Below are positions 1 to 5,358 of a stretch of 6,400 nucleotides of DNA, in pieces. This DNA comes from SIG565 sp964607025 (GTDB taxonomy: Bacteria > Bacillota > Clostridia > Oscillospirales > Acutalibacteraceae): positions 1 to 6,400 of the forward strand of contig CAZSIL010000051.1 in assembly GCA_964607025.1 (NCBI GenBank), written 5' to 3'. Under the pieces are notes generated by a model. The model was not told the DNA's origin. It worked only from the letters and a program-made list of their open reading frames with translations, and searched no databases. The first letter of the stretch is position 1. The number at the start of each line of letters is the position of its first letter. The position numbers and the translations under genes were made by a program.

Positions 1-53
1 CCCCTGACCCCCACACTGCCAGTGTGATGCGCTACCAACTGCGCTAATGCCCC
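1..53 (-). tRNA. tRNA-Ala (anticodon GGC), partial at the window edge
   Basis: Read on the minus strand from 53 down, this is the 5' two-thirds of a tRNA. It has a seven-base acceptor strand GGGGCAT, a D stem GCGC/GCGC enclosing AGTTGGTA, and an anticodon stem TCACA/TGTGG around the loop CTGGCAG. The anticodon GGC lies at 18-20. A five-base variable region and the first arm of the T stem (AGGGG) follow, and the window cuts the gene at about canonical position 53. Anticodon GGC decodes GCC and GCU alanine codons. The alanine-defining G3-U70 pair cannot be checked because the 3' half is missing, although G3 is present. A promoter lies upstream at 82-110. Other tRNA genes could follow to the left of the window. 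Confidence 0.93.
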
Positions 54-81
54 AAATATTCAGTTTTCCTACCGAGTAGAT

Positions 82-110
82 ATTTTAGCACAGTCGACTC
101 ATAATTGCAA
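82..110 (-). promoter_or_regulatory. sigma-A-type promoter for tRNA-Ala
   Basis: On the minus strand a -35 box TTGCAA (110-105) is followed by a 17-base spacer and a -10 box TAAAAT (87-82). The -10 box is preceded by TGC, an extended -10 element. The predicted start near 75 would give a leader of about 20 bases before the tRNA 5' end at 53, which suits a stable RNA precursor. Confidence 0.7.
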
Positions 111-124
111 GTCTTTTTTATATC

Positions 125-159
125 TAATCCCTAAATCCTACATCCTAATTCCTAAAATA
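125..159. repeat. degenerate heptanucleotide tandem repeat
   Basis: Five consecutive seven-base units can be read: TAATCCC, TAAATCC, TACATCC, TAATTCC and TAAAATA. The first four share the core TA..TCC and the last is degenerate. The array lies between the terminator of the small membrane protein gene and the tRNA promoter. It has no coding potential and may simply be a spacer microsatellite. Confidence 0.6.
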
Positions 160-161
160 AC

Positions 162-183
162 AAAAGGGGTGTTTGCCCCTTTT
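162..183 (-). terminator. rho-independent terminator after the 78-aa membrane protein gene
   Basis: An eight-base-pair stem AAAAGGGG/CCCCTTTT (162-169 with 176-183) encloses a six-base loop and lies immediately beyond the TAA stop at 185-187. The minus-strand tail is only moderately U-rich (GTTATTTT). The plus-strand side is also T-rich, so the hairpin could act in both directions. Confidence 0.8.
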
Positions 184-184
184 A

Positions 185-421
185 TTATTTTATGACCTTA
201 ACGAAAACAAGAATTGATAATACCACGCCGACAAGCGCGTAAAGGTCAACAACAGCTCCTATAAGACCGAACACAAAACCGATAATTGGCAACATACTAA
301 GTAGCCCTATGACCGCGCCGCCCACAATGGCGATAACCGCATAAATAATAAGTGCCACTATAAAATCGTTGGTTTCCTTTGCTTTAAAAGCATGTGGTAA
401 GTATTTTTTTAAAATATCCAT
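185..421 (-). CDS. small two-helix membrane protein, function unknown
   Basis: This encodes a 78-residue protein beginning MDILKKYLPHAF. It has a short charged N-terminus with several lysines, one hydrophobic helix at about 20-41, and a second long glycine-rich hydrophobic stretch at about 43-75. It ends in a basic VKVIK tail and has no signal peptidase site. The ATG at 421-419 is the start because AAAGGAG (about 437-432) lies eight bases upstream. The in-frame TTG at 439 is unlikely because that ribosome binding site would lie inside the coding region. The overall pattern, LPHAFKAKE followed by two glycine-rich hydrophobic segments, resembles small uncharacterised membrane proteins common in gut Clostridia; that link is from memory. 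The gene is monocistronic, with its own promoter at 452-480 and a terminator at 162-183. A holin-like role is possible in size, but no phage genes lie nearby, so no function is assigned. Confidence 0.85.
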   Translation of the reverse strand: MDILKKYLPHAFKAKETNDFIVALIIYAVIAIVGGAVIGLLSMLPIIGFVFGLIGAVVDLYALVGVVLSILVFVKVIK

Positions 422-451
422 AATAAAAACTCCTTTCAAATTTCTATTTTA

Positions 452-480
452 ATTATGTACTCTGATTTTCTAAAAATCAA
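452..480 (-). promoter_or_regulatory. sigma-A promoter for the 78-aa membrane protein gene
   Basis: On the minus strand the -35 box TTGATT (480-475) is followed by exactly 17 bases and the -10 box CATAAT (457-452). The predicted start is near 445, giving a leader of about 24 bases that contains the AAAGGAG ribosome binding site. Confidence 0.75.
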
Positions 481-650
481 TACCTTTTAATCATTTCATA
501 AATAAGAGCAATTTCTTTATGCGATAAAATGGCAATCCGTTTCACCTGCATGACAAATCACAACCGCAACCGTTGCAACAGTCCGCGCCATGTCAAGCTA
601 AGCAATTCTCTATTTTTTCATAATTACCCCTAAATAAATCGATTTTTATC
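481..650 (-). other. gene-poor intergenic stretch with a GC-rich island and a decayed-looking Cys-rich frame
   Basis: No convincing gene lies between 422 and 723. By direct count, 541-600 has 31 G or C in 60 bases, against 13 in 601-660 and 17 in 481-540. A strong minus-strand promoter (651-679) reads into it. AGGGG five bases before an ATG at 621-619 would start translation, but only Met-Lys-Lys is made before TAG. In the adjacent frame (616-542) there are six cysteines, including DCCNGCGCDLSC, interrupted by a TGA at 595-593 and closed by a TGA at 544-542. The stretch may be a broken small Cys-rich peptide gene or a small RNA. Neither is proven. Confidence 0.35.
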
Positions 651-679
651 ATTATAATTCAGTGTTTTTAAAAAATCAA
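651..679 (-). promoter_or_regulatory. strong sigma-A promoter with no clear gene behind it
   Basis: On the minus strand the -35 box TTGATT (679-674), a 17-base spacer and a perfect -10 box TATAAT (656-651) are present. The predicted start is near 644. It lies directly after the terminator of the transporter operon, so it opens an independent transcript into 640-440, where no long open frame exists. Confidence 0.65.
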
Positions 680-680
680 T

Positions 681-718
681 AAAAATCGTTCCCCAACGGG
701 TGTTGGGGAACGATTTTT
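681..718 (-). terminator. terminator of the TRAP transporter operon
   Basis: A perfect 17-base-pair stem (681-697 with 702-718) encloses a four-base loop. The GC-rich heart is CGTTCCCCAAC and the outer arms are A5/T5. It starts six bases beyond the TAA of the small transporter subunit. The outer A/T arms supply a U tract on either strand, so it may work in both directions. Confidence 0.92.
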
Positions 719-723
719 ATAGG

Positions 724-1017
724 TTAAAGTTCACCTTCGTGCTTTGTTGCTTTCTTTTTATTTGCAGTTAAAGCCACTTCACCATTAAGGTACATAACTA
801 TCAAACCTAAAATTACGAGTATAGTAGAAGCATAAATTATGACGGGTATTATCTGCTTATAGATAAACACGCAAATTGCCGTAGCCGTCTCACCGCCGAT
901 AAAGAGTGCCGCAAGATAGCCGAAAAACGTAAGCCCTCCGGCAAACAAACATATCATAATTCCGTAACCGAATACGGTTCTGAGTACTGCCGAGATTTTC
1001 TTTGCAATTTCTTTCAT
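724..1017 (-). CDS. TRAP-type transporter small membrane subunit (half-size, DctQ-like position)
   Basis: This 97-residue membrane protein has a basic amphipathic N-terminus (MKEIAKKISAVLRTVF), a hydrophobic glycine-rich segment at about 15-40, a second at about 57-77, and a lysine-rich cytosolic tail at about 87-92. It sits directly downstream of the large permease gene. The upstream stop codon TAA (1031-1033) forms part of its ribosome binding site AAGGAGG, eight bases before its ATG, so translation of the two genes is probably coupled. Small TRAP permease subunits (DctQ) normally have four helices and about 160-200 residues; this one is about half that and shows only two. Its position and partner suggest that it serves as the small subunit or an accessory to the permease. 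That role is inferred from context rather than from a recognised motif. Confidence 0.72.
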   Translation of the reverse strand: MKEIAKKISAVLRTVFGYGIMICLFAGGLTFFGYLAALFIGGETATAICVFIYKQIIPVIIYASTILVILGLIVMYLNGEVALTANKKKATKHEGEL

Positions 1018-1030
1018 TTTGCTTGCCTCC

Positions 1031-2389
1031 TTACAGACCTAATATGGGCAACCAACCCATAAGAACAACAACTTCAAGGATAAACTGAGCTGCAACCCAC
1101 CAAAGATTATTCTTAAAGGTTTTGTTGAAGTCAGACTCAGCCAAAGTCATACCTGCATACATACCAAGACCCAACGGCGGGGTGATACCGCACATAACTC
1201 CGCAAATACAGGGTAACATTGCAGCCACGAGCAATGGATTGCATCCAACTGCAGCCAAAACGGTTATGAACATCGGTCCAAAAATAACAACCAAAGATGA
1301 GCCGGGAATTACCATACCCATAAAGCAGGTTATAGCACAAATGGCAACTACCGTGCCGAGCTTTCCAAAATTCCAACCCATAATAATACTGCCCATTTCT
1401 TCGGCAACGTTTAGGTCCCCAAACAGAGAACCTATCATATAACCAAAGACACAAACGCCGATTGCGGGAGCTATGGTTTTAACAGCGTCGCCAAACATTT
1501 TAGCAAGGTTTTTAATCTTTACAACCGATTTATCCTCCGCTGCAAAGCAGGCGAAGAGTGCAGATATACCGCCGATAAACAGAAGTGTAGAGCTCGAGAA
1601 ATACTTAGCGCCGGTTTCCCCTAAGCGAGCAGTAAAGAAATTATCTTTAAAGAAATAGTCCAAAATAAAGGGGAGTATAATTATTACGGGTAAAAGCAAA
1701 CCCTTCCAACCTTTTTTAAGTGTTTCCTTAATATTGGGAAGTTCATCTTTTGACATTGGTTTTACTTTATAATATTTGCAGAAAGCCCAAACCATCAAAA
1801 TTCGCTGTAAAACAAACCAAATGGAAATTCCCCACAATATTATCCAGAACTGACCCTGCGTGAGATTAAGCGCGGGATACACGGCTGTAAACGCACCGAG
1901 AGCCGCAACAATGTTGGATGACGGCGGAATCATATTTCCCATATAGCTTGAGTTGCTCTCAATATTAGCGGCAAGTTCAGGCGGAAAGCCCGAACGCTTC
2001 ATGGCAGGGATGGTTATGGCACCCGTTGCCATAACGTTACCGGGGCCCGAGCCCGAAAGCGCGCCCATAAAGGCGCTGGCAACAACTGCAGTGTACCCCG
2101 CACCGCCCGTTACTCTACCGATAAGTGACAAAATAACCGCGATACACGAGTCTATTATTTTTGTTTTGGTTAAGATGATTGACATTGCCACAAAAGCGAC
2201 CATAGAGTAAAGAAGTGACGTTGACAAAGCATCGTCAATATAGGTCAAGACGTTGCCCCAGGTACCTGTAATGGTGAGCAATAATAAAAAACTTAAAAAT
2301 ACAGCTTCATAAACCGGTCTTTTAAAAACAGCAAACCATACAATTATGACAGCCAGCATAATACCAAGATAAATAAGTGATGATGGCAT
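1031..2389 (-). CDS. TRAP transporter large permease subunit (DctM family)
   Basis: This 452-residue polytopic inner-membrane protein matches the DctM family of secondary transporters, which usually take up organic acids using an ion gradient and a binding protein. Two inverted halves are visible. In the first, GALSGSGPGN (109-118) is followed by KRSGFPPELAANIESNSS (131-148) and GNMIPPSS (151-158). In the second, MVIPGSSLVVIFGP (359-372) is followed by CGITPPLGLGMY (400-411). A hydrophilic loop separates them at about 208-228. The length is normal for the family. The ATG at 2389 follows AAAGGAG by eight bases. The promoter at 2447-2474 is an exact TTGACA/TATAAT, and a LysR-type regulator is divergent, so regulated expression is likely. 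The substrate cannot be told from sequence. No DctP or TAXI binding protein is encoded in the window, which is unusual for this family. Confidence 0.92.
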   Translation of the reverse strand: MPSSLIYLGIMLAVIIVWFAVFKRPVYEAVFLSFLLLLTITGTWGNVLTYIDDALSTSLLYSMVAFVAMSIILTKTKIIDSCIAVILSLIGRVTGGAGYTAVVASAFMGALSGSGPGNVMATGAITIPAMKRSGFPPELAANIESNSSYMGNMIPPSSNIVAALGAFTAVYPALNLTQGQFWIILWGISIWFVLQRILMVWAFCKYYKVKPMSKDELPNIKETLKKGWKGLLLPVIIILPFILDYFFKDNFFTARLGETGAKYFSSSTLLFIGGISALFACFAAEDKSVVKIKNLAKMFGDAVKTIAPAIGVCVFGYMIGSLFGDLNVAEEMGSIIMGWNFGKLGTVVAICAITCFMGMVIPGSSLVVIFGPMFITVLAAVGCNPLLVAAMLPCICGVMCGITPPLGLGMYAGMTLAESDFNKTFKNNLWWVAAQFILEVVVLMGWLPILGL

Positions 2390-2424
2390 ATTGTTTTCTC
2401 CTTTCGTTTTCCAAAACGGTTATA

Positions 2425-2442
2425 CGTGTTATTACTAACGAG
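2425..2442. promoter_or_regulatory. candidate regulator-binding dyad in the lysR/TRAP intergenic region
   Basis: An imperfect inverted repeat has arms CGTGTTA and TAACGAG around TTAC, with five of seven arm positions paired and the inner GTTA/TAAC arms perfect. It overlaps the predicted transcription start of the permease promoter (about 2440). A LysR-family protein bound here could block or modulate the operon. The assignment rests on position and symmetry only. Confidence 0.35.
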
Positions 2443-2446
2443 TTAT

Positions 2447-2474
2447 ATTATACCCTTGATTCTATTTTTGTCAA
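2447..2474 (-). promoter_or_regulatory. consensus sigma-A promoter of the TRAP operon
   Basis: On the minus strand a perfect -35 box TTGACA (2474-2469), a 16-base spacer and a perfect -10 box TATAAT (2452-2447) are present. The predicted start is near 2440, giving a leader of about 50 bases. A promoter this strong suggests control by repression rather than reliance on an activator. Confidence 0.85.
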
Positions 2475-2511
2475 CCTTTTTTAATAAAAAAAGCGGAAAA
2501 ATTTATTTTAC

Positions 2512-2540
2512 TTGAAAAAACTGCGTTTGGAGAGTATTAT
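2512..2540 (+). promoter_or_regulatory. promoter of the lysR-family gene
   Basis: The -35 box TTGAAA (2512-2517), a 17-base spacer and the -10 box TATTAT (2535-2540) place the start near 2547, about 40 bases before the ATG at 2587. The TTG in this -35 box is also an in-frame possible start codon. Its use as a promoter element argues against translation beginning there. Confidence 0.65.
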
Positions 2541-2586
2541 TATTACAGTAATTCCGTCAACTATTTTAAGAAAGGTTGAAGAATAT

Positions 2587-3480
2587 ATGAACACAAGACA
2601 GTTACAATACGCGTTGGCTCTTTATGAATCCTTGAACTTTTCCGCTGTTGCCGAAAAGCTCGGCATTTCTCAGCCCGCTTTGAGTAAACAGATACATAAT
2701 CTTGAAAACGAACTCGGCGTTAAACTTTTTGACCGAAACACAGTACCGCTGACGGTAACTGCCGCGGGTGAGCACTTTTTTCGCGAAGCGCAAAAACTGC
2801 TTTACAAGGAAGACCAGCTGCTACGCTCTATGGAAGATTTCAAATCAGGAAAACGCGGCCGCTTGGTTATAGGTATTTCACCCTTCCGATGTTTATATTT
2901 AATACCCGATATTATGCAGAAAATTAAGGAAAAATATCCTGACGTGCAAATAGTCTTGCACGAGATAGGTAGCGATACTCTTCGAAAGGAAGCAGCAGAA
3001 GGAAAATATGATTTTGCTATAGTTAATCTGCCTGTAGACGAATCGGTTTTAGACGTTACACCTATTTGTACCGACACAATGGTACTTGCCGTCCCCAAAA
3101 AACTGGCCGATTTCTTACCCGACGTATCACATATTGATTTTGATGCTTGTAAAGAATTGCCTTTTATTGTGGTTGGACAAACTCAGGAGCTGCGCCGCCT
3201 TTTCGAGAAAAGCTGCGCCGCCGCAAACTTTACGCCAAACATCACAATGGAAGTAGTCGGTGTCAGCACCGCCTGGGCTATGTGCCGCGCTGGAATCGGC
3301 GCCACCCTTCTTCCGCTCCAGTTTGTAGAGCACATGGGTGCCGATGACAACCTTAAACTGTTTTATCTTAAACAAAATATGCGCTCACGTCAGCCCGCCA
3401 TCATAACCCGAAAGGGACAATATATTTCGGAATATGCCGAATACGCTATCAAGCTTCTCACAGAGCAATTTGATATATAA
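2587..3480 (+). CDS. LysR-family transcriptional regulator
   Basis: This 297-residue protein has the usual LysR length. The N-terminal winged helix-turn-helix spans about residues 3-60, with the recognition region AEKLGISQPALSKQI (22-36) and the family signature LENELGVKLFDR (39-50). A linker helix follows, then the substrate-binding-protein-like effector domain at about 92-290, with GRLVIGISP (91-99) and the late AGIGATLLP (235-243). The ATG at 2587 gives the family-standard N-terminus MNTRQLQYAL. AAAGG (2571-2575) lies 11 bases upstream, so the ribosome binding site is only moderate. An in-frame TTG at 2512 would add 25 atypical residues, lacks a ribosome binding site and lies in the -35 box. 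The gene is divergent from the TRAP operon, and LysR proteins commonly control a divergent neighbour, often in response to its substrate. That link is inferred. It ends at a terminator shared with the convergent gene. Confidence 0.93.
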   Translation: MNTRQLQYALALYESLNFSAVAEKLGISQPALSKQIHNLENELGVKLFDRNTVPLTVTAAGEHFFREAQKLLYKEDQLLRSMEDFKSGKRGRLVIGISPFRCLYLIPDIMQKIKEKYPDVQIVLHEIGSDTLRKEAAEGKYDFAIVNLPVDESVLDVTPICTDTMVLAVPKKLADFLPDVSHIDFDACKELPFIVVGQTQELRRLFEKSCAAANFTPNITMEVVGVSTAWAMCRAGIGATLLPLQFVEHMGADDNLKLFYLKQNMRSRQPAIITRKGQYISEYAEYAIKLLTEQFDI

Positions 3481-3530
3481 TTAATACCCACCCGCCAGCG
3501 AACTTTTCAATTGGTTTTCGTTATACAAAA

Positions 3531-3556
3531 ATCCGCCCGAAAAATTTCGGGCGGAT
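3531..3556. terminator. bidirectional terminator between lysR and the ACT-MBL gene (copy A)
   Basis: ATCCGCCCGAAA (3531-3542) pairs with TTTCGGGCGGAT (3545-3556), giving 11 to 12 base pairs with a tiny AT loop. The plus side is followed by AATTTTGTTTT and the minus side by TTTTTGTAT, so it can end both the lysR transcript and the convergent metallohydrolase transcript. The stem and the flanking ATAAAACAAA (minus strand) match the hairpins at 5258-5283 and 6169-6193. Confidence 0.92.
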
Positions 3557-3572
3557 AATTTTGTTTTATAAC

Positions 3573-3646
3573 GGACAGTCGAAAATCCCCTCGCCCCGCT
3601 TACGCGCGTCCCTCTCCCATTTAGGCAAGGGGCGCTGTGCCTGTCC
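3573..3646. repeat. 74-bp palindromic insertion, MITE- or REP-like
   Basis: The segment begins GGACAG and ends CTGTCC, a six-base terminal inverted repeat. Inside are arms CCCCTCGCC (3587-3595) and GGCAAGGGG (3624-3632), which pair completely in the minus-strand RNA if one G-U pair is allowed. It is GC-rich in an AT-rich setting. It interrupts copy A of the ppdK-tail/terminator repeat: in the other two copies only about 24 bases separate the codon remnant from the hairpin. No clear target-site duplication was found. A small non-autonomous mobile repeat is the likely identity, but no transposase is present. Confidence 0.55.
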
Positions 3647-3665
3647 CTACAATATGAAAATTTAA

Positions 3666-3718
3666 TTATTTCATATCCTTAATTGCTGCCTGTGGTGCTA
3701 TGCACAAAAGGGGGAAAT
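3666..3718 (-). repeat. ppdK 3'-end remnant, copy A
   Basis: On the minus strand this reads TTCCCCCTTTTG followed by a frame ending in P-QAAIKDMK and a TAA at 3668-3666. The last eight codons align with the final codons of ppdK (QAAIKESK), with the first five residues identical. The upstream block TTCCCCCTTTTG..GTAGCACCACAGGC-like sequence is shared with copy B but not with ppdK itself. It lies about 20 bases beyond the stop of the ACT-MBL gene and in a different frame, so it is not translated with it. It is a sequence relic and no start codon serves it. Confidence 0.6.
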
Positions 3719-3739
3719 ATATACATATTAAAGATAAAA

Positions 3740-5179
3740 CTATAAATTTACTGAATAATCCTTTTTAAAACCGTGCGCTCCGAAAATCTGCCACTTCCCT
3801 ACGCCCAATCGTTGTAAAATAGCATTTCTTTCCTCTGAACATAATTTGGGGTCTGTATCAACAGATGTCATTAGTATTGGTGCATATCTGTTATATTTTT
3901 CCTGTTCAGCCGTAAGACCATGCGTGTTAATATAAATATCTCCTGTAATAGCAATGTGATTCGCATAATCTATTAAAACGATTTCCCCAGGCAGATGTCC
4001 GCCTTTTCCTTCATACACTTCAAAATTCAGCTCACCAAAATTATAAAAACCTGTTTGGGTAAGAGGTTTGTCATATGTTTGTGCACTTTCCCAAAGTTTA
4101 ACAACCTTTTCAGGATTTATCGGCTTGTACTCAGTAAGGATTTTGCATATGTTAATATACGGCTTATGTAAAGGATTTTCCTCGCGGTATCCATCAAGTC
4201 CATTATATTCCTTTTCTAGGCACTTCGCTGTTTTTTCATTTGTAATTATCTCATCAAAAATTGGCAAGAGTCCGCAATGGTCTACATCCGCATGGGTGAT
4301 AAGTATTTTCTTTTTTATAGTACTAAATTCAGGAATAATTTTGTTAAAGATATTAACCATTTCATTTTGATAACAAGCATATCCGCTATCAATAAATAAA
4401 TACTCCCCATTACTATTTATGATTATAGTGTTGCTGCCACAGGGCGGCTCAACTAAAGTTATTTCAGTGTTTTCGGAAATTTTGTGTGTGCTTATACGTG
4501 GTGCAAAGTTTTTTCCTTTTGAAACACTTAAAAGTTCAGCAAACTTACTTATACTGTCAAACGTTCTATAAGGCGATAAACCTTTTTCATCTAATGTTTG
4601 CATAGCAAGATTAACATTTATTAAAAGTTCCTGTTTTTCATCTTCGGACAGTCCCATCATTTGTGATAAACCCAAAACATAGGTGTTATAAAAAATACTG
4701 TTATCGTAGACGTTCTTAGAGCGGTTATAATCAATAACTCGCACTTTACACAACTTTTCTGCTTGACTTAAAAAATAGGCAATTTTATCAGAATCATCAA
4801 CATATAATCCCATTTTAAAATATTGATAATCTGTTCCGTTTTCTTGTGAACTAATATAAGAAATATTAAAATTAAATTCACTTATAAGTTTAAGAATATC
4901 TGTAACACTTCCAGGAACATCTTTTAAACAAAATTCCAACAAAACAACACTTGTTTTGTTAGAGTTGTCATTGCCTAAGTATCCGATTTTTTCAAGTTCC
5001 AAATCCGCTTTTTTAAGTTGTTCTTCTGTGCCATCAGCATCAATAAACAATATGTGAGAATCAATAGCTTTATTATAATTAACTCGGGTTATATTGATTC
5101 CCAACGAGGAAAAACACTCACTGGCTTTTAAAAAAGCGCCGATGTGGTCAGGCATAGATGTTATATAGGTTTTTTTCAT
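3740..5179 (-). CDS. ACT-ACT-metallo-beta-lactamase-fold metallohydrolase
   Basis: This 479-residue cytosolic protein has three parts. Two ACT-like small-molecule-binding domains come first (about 3-67, with the typical start TSMPDHIGAFLKA, and 77-151, with LKDVPGSVTDILKLISE). A helical linker follows at about 160-225. A metallo-beta-lactamase fold fills about 235-479. Metal-binding positions are visible: HADVDH (296-301), GGHLPGE (393-399), ITGD (411-414) and GAH (467-469), preceded by LFIDSG (261-266). These would hold a dinuclear metal site and hydrolyse an ester, thioester or phosphodiester; the substrate is unknown. ACT domains usually sense amino acids, so allosteric control is a fair inference. 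The ATG at 5179 follows AAGGA by eight bases. The gene has its own promoter and sits in the ppdK-downstream module region. Parts of it are very AT-rich: 4861-4920 has 13 G or C in 60. It is probably an accessory gene. Confidence 0.88.
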   Translation of the reverse strand: MKKTYITSMPDHIGAFLKASECFSSLGINITRVNYNKAIDSHILFIDADGTEEQLKKADLELEKIGYLGNDNSNKTSVVLLEFCLKDVPGSVTDILKLISEFNFNISYISSQENGTDYQYFKMGLYVDDSDKIAYFLSQAEKLCKVRVIDYNRSKNVYDNSIFYNTYVLGLSQMMGLSEDEKQELLINVNLAMQTLDEKGLSPYRTFDSISKFAELLSVSKGKNFAPRISTHKISENTEITLVEPPCGSNTIIINSNGEYLFIDSGYACYQNEMVNIFNKIIPEFSTIKKKILITHADVDHCGLLPIFDEIITNEKTAKCLEKEYNGLDGYREENPLHKPYINICKILTEYKPINPEKVVKLWESAQTYDKPLTQTGFYNFGELNFEVYEGKGGHLPGEIVLIDYANHIAITGDIYINTHGLTAEQEKYNRYAPILMTSVDTDPKLCSEERNAILQRLGVGKWQIFGAHGFKKDYSVNL

Positions 5180-5223
5180 AGTAATCGTCCTTAAAAAAGA
5201 AAAAGTTTTATTATTTAAGACTT

Positions 5224-5251
5224 ATTATATCACATTAGTTGCAAAACACAA
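5224..5251 (-). promoter_or_regulatory. promoter of the ACT-MBL gene
   Basis: On the minus strand a perfect -10 box TATAAT (5229-5224) is preceded by TGA, an extended -10 element. A weak -35 box TTGTGT (5251-5246) lies 16 bases upstream. The predicted start is near 5217, giving a leader of about 38 bases. The -35 box directly follows the U tract of the upstream terminator. Confidence 0.7.
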
Positions 5252-5257
5252 TAAAAA

Positions 5258-5283
5258 ATCCGCCCGAGTTTCCTCGGACGGAT
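5258..5283 (-). terminator. terminator after the SGNH/DUF4886 gene (copy B)
   Basis: In the minus-strand RNA, AUCCGUCCGAG pairs with CUCGGGCGGAU across 11 positions, closed by a GAAA tetraloop and followed by UUUUUUAUU. One pair is U-G in the minus RNA but would be a C-A mismatch in the plus RNA, which fits function on the minus strand. It is a close copy of the ppdK terminator at 6169-6193. Confidence 0.92.
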
Positions 5284-5307
5284 AAATTTGTTTTATAAAG
5301 TCAGCAA

Positions 5308-5358
5308 TTACTTGCTTTCCTTGATAGCAGCCTGTGGTGCTACTCGCAAAAGGGGGAA
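5308..5358 (-). repeat. ppdK 3'-end remnant, copy B
   Basis: Immediately after the SGNH gene stop, the minus strand reads TTCCCCCTTTTGCGAGTAGC and then codons for QAAIKESK with a TAA at 5310-5308. Those eight residues are identical to the end of the real ppdK product, and over these codons and the stop the DNA differs only by two AAA-to-AAG synonymous changes. The next bases, TTGCTGACTTTATAAAACAA, are identical to the ppdK 3' flank and lead into the same type of terminator. It is in frame with the SGNH stop codon, but no start codon serves it. Confidence 0.78.

Noticed and set aside
566..576. GCAAC-C-GTTGC dyad as an operator
   Set aside because: It is a short 11-base palindrome downstream of a predicted start with no regulator nearby, and could be chance within the GC-rich island.
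542..619. Selenoprotein reading of the in-frame TGA in the Cys-rich mini-frame (a CxxU motif)
   Set aside because: There is no in-frame start codon without a frame correction, no convincing SECIS-like hairpin just after the TGA, and the frame is closed by another TGA. The evidence is too thin.
1122..1658. Open frames on the plus strand, and a second minus-strand frame, inside the TRAP permease gene
   Set aside because: They lack ribosome binding sites and recognisable domains and lie fully inside a strongly supported membrane protein gene.
2512..2586. N-terminal extension of the LysR protein from an in-frame TTG at 2512
   Set aside because: There is no ribosome binding site before it, it lies in a good -35 box, and the 25 extra residues are unlike the conserved LysR N-terminus, which begins at the ATG at 2587.
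4068..4370. A 100-residue plus-strand open frame inside the ACT-MBL gene
   Set aside because: It is antisense to the metal-site region of a well-supported gene, has no ribosome binding site, and its hydrophobic composition is what the complementary strand of such a gene yields.
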